This document shows, piece by piece, positions 23,801 through 34,450 of a stretch of 64,000 nucleotides of DNA. Position numbers and translations under genes: made by a program. How positions within the stretch are numbered: the first letter of the stretch is position 1; each line of letters opens with the position of its first letter. The DNA is taken from positions 1-64,000 of the forward strand of contig KE560959.1 in NCBI GenBank assembly GCA_000442015.1. Reading direction: 5' to 3'. The notes beneath the pieces were generated by a model that was not told where the DNA came from, made no database searches, and saw only the letters and a list, made by a program, of their open reading frames with translations. This DNA comes from Rozella allomycis CSF55 (lineage: Eukaryota; Rozellomycota).

Positions 23801-26431
23801 AACTGTATTTCTATCAACCCGGAATTCGGTAAAGTAGGGAAAGATGAGATTGTTAATTGTGATATTGATTTCTCACCAACTGTTCATGTGAATCTCAAAA
23901 ATGTAACAGCTGTTTGTCAAATAAGCAATGGAAGGCAATACACTCTCTCATTTGAAGGTATTGGCGCTAAACCTAATCTATTAATATCTGAAGATTTCCA
24001 TGATTTCGGTCCTTGTTTCATATTCAGACCTGGCATGAAACCACTAGAACATCGATTCAAAGTTACAAACAAGGATGAAAAGGAAATCTCACTGGATGTT
24101 TCAATTTCAAATTCATCTGCTTTTGAAATAAATGCATTTGGTCCACCTTGTATAGCTCCCAACGCATCCACATTTATTACTGTATTGTTCTTTCCAAGAG
24201 AAGCAACGAAATACCAAGAATATTTAACTGTTGATATTAATGGACTGTCTAAAACTAAATTAACAGTCTCTGGTGAAGGAGTTGACATGAATTTGGATTT
24301 GGCGCATTCCGATCATAAAAGCATTGGATTCGGTGCCGTTAGAGTTGGCCACGTTGTCACTAAAACAATAAAACTAGTCAACAAGAGTATCATCCCTGTT
24401 AAATTCAATCTCGGTACTACATCTGTTATTGAAAAATTGTTGAAGAATTTTGTCACCTTTTCGCAAACACAGGATATTACTATTAGACCCAAAGGGTATT
24501 TCAATCTAGAGTTCAAGTTTATTCCAACTGTGCGGGTTCAGCCATTCTTTGAAGAAATCCATTTCGAGTGTCCAGGGTATTCAAAGCCGTTGTTTGCTGT
24601 GCATGGTGCGTGTCATGGCATTGAAGTGAAGATTGAAAACCAGAATATATCGTTTGGCGCTGTTGTATTAAACAGTTCCAATGCACGCAAAGTTCAGTTG
24701 AGAAATGTTGGCGATATTGGTGTAAAGTTTAAATGGGATGTTTCAAGGTTCTATCCACACTTTAGCATCACTCCATCGGAAGGATACATTTCATCTGGAA
24801 TGGAAGTGCCTCTAGAATTCACATTTCATCCCAAAGAATTGGACCACGATATTAGATTAGATTCCATTCCTTGTTTTATTGAAGGTGCTAATCCGCTGAC
24901 TATTAATCTATCTGGTGTTTGTATCCCGCCAACTATTCAAAGTGAAGTTTTGAAATTTAGTACAGCGGTTAGAGAATCTGATGTTAAACAGATTCCATTA
25001 ACTAACAAATATCCATTCACTTGGATGGTTAAACCGGTTATTGATAACGAGTTTTGGTCTTGTTTGGAATCATTGGAAATAGAAAGTGGCCAAACAAAGC
25101 AGCTGGAAATTGTGTACAAGCCTCTGCAAATGACAAACGATGAACACAAACATGAAGGTTCTATTTTCATTCCCCTGCCTGATGGCTCTGGAATGCTGTT
25201 TAGGTTGCTGGGTACTGCTGATAAGCCAACTGCCGTAGAATCACACACTTTGGAAATACCTTGCAAGACTCATCACGTTCAATCTCTTAAAGTTCAAAAC
25301 TGGCTGAAATCCTCACAAAGATTCAAAGTTGTCATTGAACAAGCGAAAACAGATCTATCAGTTCTACTCAAAGGCCATTCTTACATTGATATTCCGCCAT
25401 CAGCAGCCTACGATTACAAATTGAGCTATTTCGCTTACAAGGAGGGGCTATTCAACGTTAAAGTTACTTTTAGAAATGAAGATACAGGAGAATACTTGTT
25501 TCACACACTGCAATTCAAATCAACGCCGCCAGCTGTTTCTGCTGTATATGAAATGTCAACTATAGCCAGGCAACCTGTTCTGCAAGAGATTTCTATTCTC
25601 AATCCACTGCCAATAACAGTGTCGTTCAATGTTACTTGCACACATCCAGATGTAAACTGCCCCTCTCAATTCAATATCGCACCAAGGTAATCCAAGCATA
25701 TTAAGATTAATAGATCGGAAGGTATTTGCACGGTTGAATTTCTGCCACTTCAAGCAAAAGAATCGTCCACGCGCGTCACTTTATCTTCTAATGAACTGGG
25801 TGTCTACAACTACGACCTAAAGCTGATCGCCACTCCAGCTGGCCCTGAAAGAAGTATCCAATTCAAAGTATCACTAGGTGCCTCCCAAACTCAAAGCTTC
25901 AGATTCACAAGCTATGCTAAATCGAAAATTGAATATTTATGCAAAATTGATAGTCCAGACTTAACTTGTGAAAAATCTGTCATTGCTCCGCCAGGTAATC
26001 AAATGAGTTTAAGTAAATTAGCTCTTGCTTCGGGCGGCGTTGAAGTTGTTATCGATGTTGTCTACGAACCTTCAAAATTAGGTGATACCAAGTCCTTTTT
26101 ATCTGTCTCCTCGCCCCAAGGTGGTGATTATATCTGTCCACTGATTGGACACTGTATCGCTCCTAAACCACAAGGTCCGTTTACTATAAAGGCAGGCTCT
26201 TTTGCGTCCATTCCTTTTAAAAATGTTTCTGCGCAGACGGCAAATTTCATCATGACAATTGACAATGTAAATTTCACTGTAAAGAACCAGGAATCTATCG
26301 GGTCAAAAAAGATGGTGCACATCAATGTCAATTATAAAGTTGTCAATTCGAAAGCGCCAAAGACGGCTAAAATGGTTGTTAGTCAGGTGGGGTCGAATGT
26401 TCAATGGATTTACTATCTTAAAGGGATTTAA
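11896..26431 (+). CDS. HYDIN: HYDIN, central-pair apparatus protein of motile flagella
   Basis: Thirteen exons, about 4585 residues (human HYDIN is about 5100): 11896-12777, 12806-12994, 13021-13659, 13689-14057, 14085-19571, 19719-19968, 20055-20210, 20298-20984, 21104-21434, 21582-23026, 23057-25686, 25714-25994, 26022-26431. The N-terminus has HATPSKVVFQNFDPFKKYEA and CVTDREKFVIPVEAKGSRG. Dozens of ASH/MSP-type beta domains follow. The adenylate-kinase-like domain is at 17340-18060 with P-loop IIHGPPLSGKT, and the end is VQWIYYLKGI as in the family. HYDIN sits on the C2b projection of the central microtubule pair and is needed for flagellar beating, so the organism makes motile cells. Seven introns are ordinary (26-30 nt); the five between 19571 and 21582 are multi-unit arrays listed separately. 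The ADK domain holds Lys/Glu/Asp-rich inserts. A contig-join artefact near 21761 disturbs the frame, and one ambiguous base is at 19779. Confidence 0.96.
17452..18906 (+). repeat. Charged low-complexity inserts within the HYDIN ADK region
   Basis: Three stretches of HYDIN coding sequence are made almost only of Lys, Glu, Asp, Arg and Asn: about 17452-17640 (repeats such as ENREKENREREKEKERD and NKDSNKDFNKES), about 18160-18310 (REREDKRDKEEKRDDKLDK) and about 18780-18900 (DKTLDKTLDKTIEKAVDKTL). The DNA shows matching short repeats. They interrupt or follow the adenylate-kinase-like fold. They are probably flexible or single-alpha-helix linkers grown by slippage; no function is known to me. Confidence 0.75.
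19572..19718 (+). repeat. Tandem intron array A in HYDIN (five GT-AG units)
   Basis: Five abutting units, 19572-19601, 19602-19631, 19632-19660, 19661-19689 and 19690-19718 (30, 30, 29, 29, 29 nt). Each starts GTAA and ends AG, with no base between units. Removing the whole block joins VDKK to VVQFDRLLLQK in frame (phase 0), which matches HYDIN. Units 1-3 share the end GGTTACAAATAG or a variant of it; units 4-5 share the start GTAATTAATTC. Each unit is the size of a normal intron in this window. Confidence 0.9.
19969..20054 (+). repeat. Tandem intron array B in HYDIN (three GT-AG units)
   Basis: Units 19969-19996, 19997-20025 and 20026-20054 (28, 29, 29 nt). Units 1 and 2 share AGTTGTAAG followed by TTATA. 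Unit 3 starts GTGATG, the only donor in the HYDIN arrays that is not GTAA. Removal joins ERIG to NPLQSDNIIVTAEAYD in frame (phase 1). Confidence 0.9.
20211..20297 (+). repeat. Tandem intron array C in HYDIN (three GT-AG units)
   Basis: Units 20211-20238, 20239-20268 and 20269-20297 (28, 30, 29 nt). Units 1 and 2 end in nearly the same 12 bases (GTTCTTTCTAG and ATTCTTTCTAG). Removal joins LKNKG to KYETGFRFVFDKDQ in frame (phase 1), the 'LKNKGKYE' motif of a HYDIN domain. Confidence 0.9.
20985..21103 (+). repeat. Tandem intron array D in HYDIN (four GT-AG units)
   Basis: Units 20985-21014, 21015-21043, 21044-21073 and 21074-21103 (30, 29, 30, 30 nt). Units 1 and 2 share ATATGAGATT; units 1 and 3 share the end GTGAACA.AG. 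Removal joins GSNSEG to SEYKLMGECCMPG in frame (phase 1). Confidence 0.88.
21435..21581 (+). repeat. Tandem intron array E in HYDIN (five GT-AG units)
   Basis: Units 21435-21464, 21465-21492, 21493-21523, 21524-21553 and 21554-21581 (30, 28, 31, 30, 28 nt). Units 3, 4 and 5 all start GTAACTGTTTAA, and units 3 and 4 also share the end CATTATCATTAG. Units 1 and 2 start GTAATCAA. Removal joins SHEHR to FVTLSFHPLAIQTYQ in frame (phase 2). Confidence 0.9.
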
Positions 26432-26541
26432 TAAAGTTTCAACTCATTCAATTTTCTACTAAAAATAATATTTTAATTGATTAAAATTTTATAGTTGTTC
26501 AAATATTTTATTACCACAAGACGATAGGTGAGATCGTATCA

Positions 26542-27765
26542 TCAAAATTCTTCATCCCCTTTCGGAAATGAATTAGACGTGGGGAATTCTCTAATGTCAC
26601 CTTGGTTTCTATCATAGTTTGATGAATATCTTCCTATATGCTGCACAATATTTGGAACTATCAAATACTGCGTCCATTTATTGAAATTCGCAATGTCATC
26701 CAATAGCATATCAACAGCTTTTAGTTTTATCATTCGGTTTGTATCCAGCTGATTGGAATAGTAAAATAAGTTTTCAGATATTGCCTTGAGATGTCTCTTA
26801 GGGTATACTTGTCCTACCAAAACTGACAGAGAGTTTGGGATCTTTAACAATCCGGGTGTAGTTCTCTGTGGAATTAAAGCTTGTTTAGATATTAAATACA
26901 TCAATGAATATATCACCAAAATAAAATATAGCCATATGCCAAGATAGTTATGCCATTGTTTTCTTCCGTAAATTTTCCTTATACCCAACGTAATGGCAGC
27001 CGATAAACAAACTGAAATTAATAGCATCACACCAAGATCATCCAAAGACCATCCATCAAAAATATCAGGGTAAAACAGTTTCAAAGCATACCAATTGGGA
27101 TCGCCAACATTAAGATCTTTAACGGACTCGACTATTCTTTCATAAAAATCTTTAGAGACTATCGCGTCATCTTGCAAAACCAAAAGATAATCTGAAGAAA
27201 GTTTCTCGTATGCATAGCGGGCAACAGAAGCATAATCAAAGATTTCATGTCGATACCATTTTCTATGATTGGAACCTTTCCAATCATCAAATGAACCTAT
27301 TTTAAATATCTCGTCCATCACATTGATAATGTTCCCGCGTGTTTCCAAATTATAGTCTCTGCCATTTACAATCGGCAGTATATTAAGGGCTTTGTTGTTC
27401 ACCAGATAATTATTGAAAGAGCTATTTCTGTCATTATTAAACAAAATGACATTAACTTTGGCATCTTCAGGTATTCTTGACAGCAGGTACCCCATTGTTC
27501 TGATTAAATACATTGATGTTCTTCTCTGCTTTGTTATAACTATAACGTCTAATAAAGTATTTGTATATAAAGGTCTTTTGGGTAGATCATGAAGGAATTT
27601 TAAAGAATTCTGGTATGATATTGTTTCCCGCTCTTCTATTTCAGACATTGGAGTCAAATAGAAAGCACTGTATTTACAATTGCGACCCAGATAGAAAGAT
27701 ATTGAAAACAGAAGAGAGTGAATAGTCAGTATTAAAGCATAAAAAGATTGACTTTTCCTTTTCAT
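26542..27765 (-). CDS. PGAP4/TMEM246-like GPI-anchor glycosyltransferase
   Basis: One uninterrupted frame of 407 residues. There is an N-terminal membrane anchor (residues 8-25). A split GT-A domain follows: LLDVIVITKQRRTSMYLIRT, SSDYLLVLQDDAIVSKDFYE with its DD metal-binding motif, then WYALKLFYPDIFDGWSLDD. Two closely spaced membrane helices (about residues 250-300) are inserted in the domain. After them come SVLVGQVYPKRHLKAIS and YLIVPNIVQHIGRYSS. This order, with a transmembrane pair inside the glycosyltransferase fold, is typical of PGAP4, which adds GalNAc to the first mannose of GPI anchors in the Golgi. No intron is present, unlike most neighbours. A decayed copy of the 3' half lies about 350 bp upstream of the start. 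Confidence 0.7.
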   Translation of the reverse strand: MKRKSQSFYALILTIHSLLFSISFYLGRNCKYSAFYLTPMSEIEERETISYQNSLKFLHDLPKRPLYTNTLLDVIVITKQRRTSMYLIRTMGYLLSRIPEDAKVNVILFNNDRNSSFNNYLVNNKALNILPIVNGRDYNLETRGNIINVMDEIFKIGSFDDWKGSNHRKWYRHEIFDYASVARYAYEKLSSDYLLVLQDDAIVSKDFYERIVESVKDLNVGDPNWYALKLFYPDIFDGWSLDDLGVMLLISVCLSAAITLGIRKIYGRKQWHNYLGIWLYFILVIYSLMYLISKQALIPQRTTPGLLKIPNSLSVLVGQVYPKRHLKAISENLFYYSNQLDTNRMIKLKAVDMLLDDIANFNKWTQYLIVPNIVQHIGRYSSNYDRNQGDIREFPTSNSFPKGDEEF

Positions 27766-28118
27766 AAACTGTGGCGTTTTAGATTAGACAATTGATCGTG
27801 CTATTTTGGCCATTATATTGCATGGTTTCTCCTTTGTAAACTTACTATAAAGTTAAAGAATAAAAACATGTGGTACAATACATTATTTATTCCTATTTAA
27901 TCATAGCTGGTAGTCGGTAGAGAAATGTACATATTGAGCGCATATATCTATTGAATTTGTAGAAGATATGACTTATAAAAGTAACTGAAAATAGCGGTAC
28001 TTAAAATTGATACAATATCTGTAACTAGCGCGTCAAACCTGTTTTCCATTTCTATCATTTTTTTAGGATTCAGCTCATCCGATCTTAAAATCATGATGTT
28101 GTTTGACGCACGTTATAA
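27766..28118. other. Intergenic stretch upstream of the PGAP4-like gene
   Basis: No supported gene. The sequence is AT-rich with stops in all frames. It holds the upstream region of the PGAP4-like gene and borders its degenerate copy. No clear promoter motif was identified. Confidence 0.5.
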
Positions 28119-28560
28119 TTATTCAATGGCTTCAGTTAATGTTGATTTGTTGATTAAAAGGCTCTTTGAAAACGGAAACGTGAAAAATCGGATTAGTTGT
28201 CTAGCGTAATTCAATGTGATTGCTATCATAGTTTGATGAATATTTTCCTTTGTGCTGTGTTCGTAACTAATAACTATCAAATCTGCGTCCTTTATTGAAA
28301 ATTTTAAATTCACAATGTCCTCCAACAACATATCAAGAGTCTTTTATTTATCATTCTGTTGTATCCAAATGATGGGAATACTAATGTGACATGTCTAATA
28401 CTAATAGTAAACTAATTACTAAGAGTCTAAGTTATTGGATATCGCCTTGAGATGTCGTCCTACCAAAACTGGCAGAGAGTTTGGTATCTTTATTCTTTAG
28501 TTGTCCGGGTGTAGCTCTGTGGAATAATAGCTTGTTTAGAATAAGCGCACATGATGAATT
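28119..28560 (-). pseudogene. Decayed copy of the 3' half of the PGAP4-like gene
   Basis: DNA at 28201-28380 lines up with 26591-26760, and 28435-28550 with 26775-26900, in the same orientation. Both contain ATCATAGTTTGATGAATAT and CTACCAAAACTG.CAGAGAG, and the peptides EDIVNLKF, SVLVG-like and PNSL-like survive in pieces (compare DDIANFNK). Frames are broken by indels and stops, and about 50 extra bases (28381-28434) sit between the two blocks. This is a local tandem duplication that lost function. A short frame (28119-28331) runs through it but does not match the parent over its length. Confidence 0.75.
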
Positions 28561-28717
28561 TGTTTGTTGGTAGGGATGGCGTACAAGGGGCATCCATAAA
28601 AATACAGTATTTGAGCTGATCATTACAAAAATTTTCAGGTAAAATATATATTTATTGTAAACGGGAAGTTACATCCATATTTCTAATAAAGGATTCAAAA
28701 TTCTCTCACAACTTGGG

Positions 28718-30525
28718 CTACTCTAGTAACCGCCAGGAGAAATTTATCATCTTCCAAATAGCCTTTCTTGGAAGCGTGCCAAAGAGCTTAATTTCTTCTG
28801 GATCTGTTTTGGAGTCCGCTAACAAAACCTTAACAACTTCGGCATGACCGTTCTCAGAGGCACATCTAATAGCATAATTACCCCAGGCACTTGGATTAAC
28901 TCTAGAATCCTTCAGCAAAGCTTTCACAATTTCAACATGACCATACTCAGCAGCACGAACAATAGATTCATTGTACCTGGCTCCAGGATCCACTCTAGCA
29001 TCAGTTAACAGAACTTTGATGACTTCCAAATGACCGTTCCTGGATGCATGTCTAAGAGCATAACTCCTTCGTACACTCGGGTCTATTTTAGGATGTGTTA
29101 GCAAAACTTTAACAACTTCATAATGACCATTGGCAGAGGCACGCCTAATAGCATAGTTTCTTCTTACACCTGGATCTACTCTAGGGTCTCCAAGCAGAGT
29201 TTTAACAATTTCGACATGGCCAAACTCAGAAGAATGCATAATAGATTCATTGTACCAGGCCCCAGGATCCTCTCTAGCGTCTGCTAACAAAGTTTTAATG
29301 ACTTCCAAGTGACCTTCCTTGGAAGCATACCTACTAGCACAATTGACACCGAAATTTGTATCTACTCTAGGGTCCGCTAGCAAAAGCTTAAGAACTTCTG
29401 CATGACCGGCTTCAGAGGCATTACCAATAGCGTAAGTTGGATTCACTCTCGAATCTTGTAGCAAAATTTTAACAATTTCCACATGACCGTTTTCAGCGGC
29501 GCGTATAATGGAATAATCGTCTCGAGCGTCAGGCTCTACTCTAGGATCTGCCAGTAAAAGTTTAACGACTTCTGCATGGTTGTTCTCGCAAGCACGTCGA
29601 AAAGCATAATTGCATTCTTGCGTTGGATCTACTCTCGGGTCTGTTAGCAAAATCTTGACGACTCCGGCATATCCGTCCTCTGAAGCAACTTGAATGGCAA
29701 AATTTTCACCTGCGCTTGGATCTACTCTGGGATCTTCAAGCAAAATTTTAATAACTTCCGTGTGATTGTTCTGGCAAGCATCCTGAATAGCAATATTTTC
29801 CCAAACACTGGGATCTACTCTAGAATCATCCAACAACAATTTAACAACATGGGCATGGCCATTCATAGAAGAATATCGAATAGCATAATTGTCCTCTAAA
29901 GTGGGGTCGACTCTAGAATCGGCCAACAACATTCTAACAACTTCCACGTGGCCATTTTTAGAAGCATACTGAATAGCAGAATTTTCTCTTGCACTTGGAT
30001 CTACTGTAGCATGTTTCAACAAAATTTGAACAATTTCTCCATGGCCGTTTTCTGAAGCCAGCTTGATAGCTTCATTATCACATGCGCCAGGATCAACAAT
30101 TGGCAAAATAGGTTTCGTTTCATACTTTTGATTACACCTTCTAATCTGCCTATCATCGATCATGAGTGATACGTATTCTATGATTCCATACTGGCACACA
30201 AACTGAAAAGCATAGTTTGCACTTTGCGGAGAATTGGATTTTCCTACTAGAATGTTCAGAAAATTGACCAGCCTTTCACATATTTCGCTATTATGTAGGA
30301 TTTCAGTGCAAGTATCTATGCTGAACAATATGCCACATCTATGGTCGATTATTTTTTGAATAATATATGGGCATTTCCACGAGCAACAAGTTTCTGGAGA
30401 TTGATGAAGGACGGAATCCAAGCAAAGTGAACGAAGCCAGCAGATGCTCTTGAGATTTTTTTCACGTCATTTAGACTTAAATGCGACAAAATTATGTGCC
30501 AAACCTCAAACGGGAAGTGTTCCAT
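28718..30525 (-). CDS. F-box/ankyrin-repeat protein, broken by one frameshift
   Basis: The start MEHFPFEVWHIILSHLSLND is an F-box-like motif, which in other proteins docks to Skp1 of SCF ubiquitin ligases. It is followed by about 14 ankyrin repeats with a 31-residue period (for example DPSARENSAIQYASKNGHVE, VVRMLLADSRV). Repeat 8 is four residues short. The F-box frame ends at 30349 in FKK-stop just after an A6 run; the ankyrin frame overlaps it, shifted by one base. One extra A in that run would join them. No GT-AG intron of suitable length fits. So it is either a sequencing undercall, a -1 shift, or a recent lesion. Upstream codons to 30693 lie antisense to a tRNA gene and are not counted. 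A related truncated gene lies at 62811. Confidence 0.75.
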
Positions 30526-30621
30526 GGGTGTGTGTGGCTTACTAGTGGCTGGTGGAGCATCGGTAGCCGAGCTTTCATATTTTCTAACGATAAAAGCTTT
30601 TCTTTGAGTTTTATCATCAAG

Positions 30622-30692
30622 GCATTCGTGGTTCAATGGTAGAATTTTCGCCTTCCAAGCGAAAGACCTGGGTTCGATTCCCAGCGAATGCA
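30622..30692 (+). tRNA. tRNA-Gly (anticodon UCC)
   Basis: A 71-nt cloverleaf: acceptor GCATTCG pairs with CGAATGC and the discriminator is A. The D-arm is GGTTCAATGGTAGAA, the anticodon stem TTCGC/GCGAA has loop CTTCCAA (anticodon TCC), and the T-arm contains the B-box GGTTCGATTCC. No intron and no encoded CCA. A T6 run follows at 30693-30698 as the Pol III terminator. It sits between the divergent ankyrin and MRM3-like genes. Confidence 0.95.
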
Positions 30693-30748
30693 TTTTTTAG
30701 ATTTTTCCTAATTGAATGTCACTTTTAGTCCAGTAAAACGTGTGGCTT

Positions 30749-31737
30749 ATGAAATTACCATATAATTACCCAATTAGGTTTAAGAGTGTTTTTATTGAAT
30801 CAGAGAGAAACAAAAAATTGCAACATTTCAAGGAACTTTTAATATCTCCCTCGAAATGTCGAACCGCGAAAAGATTAATCTTGACAAACCAATTAGTACA
30901 AAAGGCTCTGCCTTATGTTCAATACCGGACCTGTATGGTTTCCACTGATTATGAAGACTCTTATGAGATTATAGATGCGGTAGAGTCCAGATACCCCGAA
31001 TGTACAATTGTTCGAGCTCCAGGCGCGATAATGGAAAAGCATTTAAGATCAAAATTGGTAGTTGAGGCAGATCTTCCGGCTGGGTATGTGAATTTGGAAT
31101 CTCGCAAGACGAATTTGAATAAGTTGCTTGTGCTTGATAACGTGCGCCAACCCGAGAACGTTGAAATGATTCTCGCAGCTTCTAGAGAATATAGATTTGA
31201 CGGGATTATAACTTTGAACTCTGCTTCATTTTTTTCACAAAGAATATTAGAGAATTCAAGGCTGGTACCATTGTCGATTCCAGTGTTTCATGCAAATGAG
31301 AGGAAAGATATATTCAAATTTTTGCGAAAGAATCCATCGCATCATGCTTTGGTTGCCACTAGTAATACTGTTGACGAGCCATTGGAGCATTGTGAAGGTG
31401 GATTGCTCTTTTCATCACCGTTGAGAAAGCTTTCAAGATTTGCACTTGTTTTGAGCAATGAGAGTAATGGAGTGAATGAAGAATGGAACGATTTTCATTT
31501 AAAGAGACTTATTAGCATCCCCATGAAGAATAATGTCGAGTCATTTGGTGTATCAGCTGCTGCTGTTGTGTTGATGGATAGGTTGTCAATGATGAAACTG
31601 CAGAACACAAAAGAAGATAATAAAACTTCTGAGATTGGTGCAAGTAAACAGAAGAGCCTTAAAGTTGAAATAACCAACGAGAAAGAAGAGATTGAAAAAA
31701 ACGATGCAATNGATTGAAACAAACGATGCAATAAAAA
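30749..31737 (+). CDS. SpoU-family 2'-O-ribose rRNA methyltransferase, MRM3-like
   Basis: About 325 residues. The SpoU knot motifs are present: KLLVLDNVRQPENVEMILAA (motif 1, N and R), then a long linker and RLISIPMKNNVESFGVSAAA followed by VVLMDRL (motifs 2-3). The N-terminal part (FKELLISPSKCRTAKRLILT) fits the substrate-binding domain. These enzymes methylate a ribose in rRNA using S-adenosylmethionine; the mitochondrial members MRM1 and MRM3 are the closest by layout. The first in-frame ATG is at 30749. The end is disturbed by an N at 31711 flanked by a repeated AACGATGCAAT, probably an unresolved contig overlap; collapsing it gives a stop near 31737 after a Lys/Glu-rich tail. Confidence 0.75.
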
Positions 31738-31757
31738 CATAATAAAAACACAATCAT

Positions 31758-34450
31758 TTATTGTTCCAATACAGCTCTTACAACATTACAAATAAGTTTT
31801 GCTTTTCTTGCCAATTGATCTTTTCCTAAACCACTTGGTTCGCGAGTTGAAGCGAAATTTTCTAAATTTTGAACGAGTCCATTTAGAACTGCGCTAACAT
31901 GATCAGCGATTTCTTCGTCGTTTGGTTGAATGAAAAATAAAGCTTCTCTTATCCAAGAGAATTTTAAATCAATGTCAGAAGTGAGATCATAAGCCAACTG
32001 TTGAATGAGAGCCACAGCTACTGGCTGGTTAAGTTTACCAGGGCCAGATTCTTTAAATGTTTCTTTTGGATTTAAGCTTGAGCATAATTGAACAACTAAC
32101 TCTAACTTTGATGCATTTAAGACCTTTATCAACAATACTTAATAGATTACTTTGACGAAAGCTTCAATGTAATTTTTATTTTCAATTAATAGAAAAACTT
32201 CCTTCATAGGATCATTTGGTGTTTCTTCATTGGAAGATCTTAAAATTAAAGGTTTAAGGGATGCTTCAACTTTCTCAGCCACTGAATCAGCGATTGAAGA
32301 AGAAAGATTCTTTTTGATGTCAAGTAACAAATCTTTGGTTTCATTTCCATTTATTCCATTTGAGATTTGTTTGATCATTTGTTGTGTAGCCCTTTCATAA
32401 GCAGGAACTAACTTTGTTTCAAAGTTTTTGCGAACTGTAGATTCAATTGAAGGAATGATCCCATTAACGATCTTTTCAGTGACATTTGGTTTAGAAAGTG
32501 TTTTCACAAGAGCATCTTGAATAACTTTTTCAAACAATGAAGAGTTTTGAAATGTTTGTTGAATAACAGAAGAAATATTCTTGTCTAGATATGAAGACAC
32601 AGATTTTTGAATGCAAGGAAGAATAGATTTTTGCATTTCACTTTTTATTAAAGGTTCCATAAAGGCAGCCATCCCAGAAGATATTGTTTGGTTTACATTC
32701 ATTATTAAACTCTCATTAAATTCGTTTGATGGGCTTTTTTCATTTTGTGATTTTATTTCAATTTGAGTTTTTATATCATTTTGTGTTTTCATTTTTGGAC
32801 TGGTAATCTTTTTATTCTTTTCATTCTCTTCAATTGAGACTTTCAACAAAGGCTTTTGAATATTCTTCTTTGGAAATTTCATCATTGCAGTTGGTGACAA
32901 CAAACCAGTTATTTCAACATTTTCTTTATCTTTTCTTGCTTCTTTTTCTACTTTGAATGGAATATTTTGAACTGAAATAGTTTGAAGACAGATAGATTGA
33001 GGATGAACGCAATAGAAAACTAAATTGTCTTCATTATTCATACTTCTTAAAGTAAACGCAAATGATAAAACTTGTTGGTTAATTGTAAATTCAGCGATAT
33101 TAGACAACACTTTTTTATCTAAATTTAATTGGATCAAATAAACAGAGCGTCTAGCTGCATTTCCAAGTGCCAACAGATTTGTTTCTTTATCAAAATAGAC
33201 TGCATTAAAAGGTGGAATTATCGTTGGTTTTAATCCATCATCTAATTTGAAATTTATTGTTTGCAAACATTTTTGACCTTCAACATCCCACAAGTGAATA
33301 ACATTATTATATTCACTCAATGCAACCAACAACGATGTTTCCTTAAAGTAGAACACACGAGTCACTGGATGATTCTGAGCTACATTTAAACTAACTTTAC
33401 ATGGCTCTTGTTCATTAGCATCAAATATTCTGACCATCCCTTCATCCGTTCCTACAATCAGCAGTTGGTTATCCTCGCTCACAACTAGATCCCTTATCGG
33501 AGCAGATATCTTTCCTAAAAACACAAATCCTTTCATCCCCATAAAGTTCTTTTCATTTAAAACTAAAATTTCTCCTTGTTTTTCGGTCTCATGGATCTTT
33601 ATTTTGTATATCTCATTTTGACTGGTCACAAAAAACAAAATACCGGGGTTTGTACGGTGCCAGCTCACTTTTCTAAATCTATTAGGCACCATTTTCGTCC
33701 CCTTCAACTCGAACACAATCTTATAATGCATGATATTCTCTTCAACATCTTTTTCAATCTGCCACACAATCATAGATCCATCAACAGAAATACTCGCCAA
33801 AAACTTTTCATTCGATGGACAAAATTCCATATCCAAAACTGATTGTGTATGTCCCTTCAATAATGTCTTTTTCCCATTCTCTTGATGGAAAACCCTAATC
33901 TTATAATCTAATCATTTTGATCCATCACTTTTACTTTTATATGGGTATGCAATAAAATTATTCGAAAGGCAAACTAATCTACCGGGATGGTAACTAAAAT
34001 CCGTTTGAATAACATTAAGTGAAGTTTCAGTAAATGTACCCGTAGCTAACATTTCTAAATTAGGTTTCTTCACATCAATTTCAAGCTTATCTCCCTTAAT
34101 ATTACTATTCAAACTCTTATTTCTGGTCTAAATAAATATTTCTAGTTACTCGTCTTTAACAAGCTTCAAGTATTCCTTGGCATAAGGAATTTCAAATCTA
34201 TTTTCAATATCCTCTTCAATAATCTCAACTTGCTCATATTCCTCGGCTTTAACTGCAGTTGTTCTATCAAAGAACATGTAATATTTTACTCTATCTTTTC
34301 AGTTGCACTTTTTAAAGTAGAAAGAAAGTTCGTAGGAGAATTCTCACTGTTTAAAGAATTCGAGCTCTTTTGTTGAATCAAACTCATAAGCGTTCGCGTG
34401 GAATCCGTCATTTCCTCGATTTTCGATTTTCCGGTTTGCTGACTTGCCAT
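31758..34450 (-). CDS. EDC4: EDC4 / Ge-1, enhancer of mRNA decapping
   Basis: Five exons on the minus strand: 34450-34290, 34263-34150, 34122-33935, 33907-32151, 32123-31758. Introns are 26, 27, 27 and 27 nt. A WD40 domain (KIRVFHQENGKKTLLKGHTQ, ASISVDGSMIVWQIEKD, IRDLVVSEDNQLLIVGTDEG) is followed by a Ser/Lys-rich linker. Then comes the long alpha-helical region (FETKLVPAYERATQQMIKQI) and the conserved C-terminal domain (LNQPVAVALIQQLAYDLTSD, DLKFSWIREALFFIQPND). EDC4 is the P-body scaffold that brings Dcp1/Dcp2 together. EDC4 proteins are widespread in animals and plants but absent from Saccharomyces. The N-terminal 90 residues are less certain, but the 27-nt intron 34123-34149 joins them in frame. 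Confidence 0.88.

Noticed and set aside
30526-30693. 56-residue N-terminal extension of the F-box/ankyrin protein
   Set aside because: It reads through the tRNA-Gly gene on the other strand; MEHFPFEVW is the natural F-box start.
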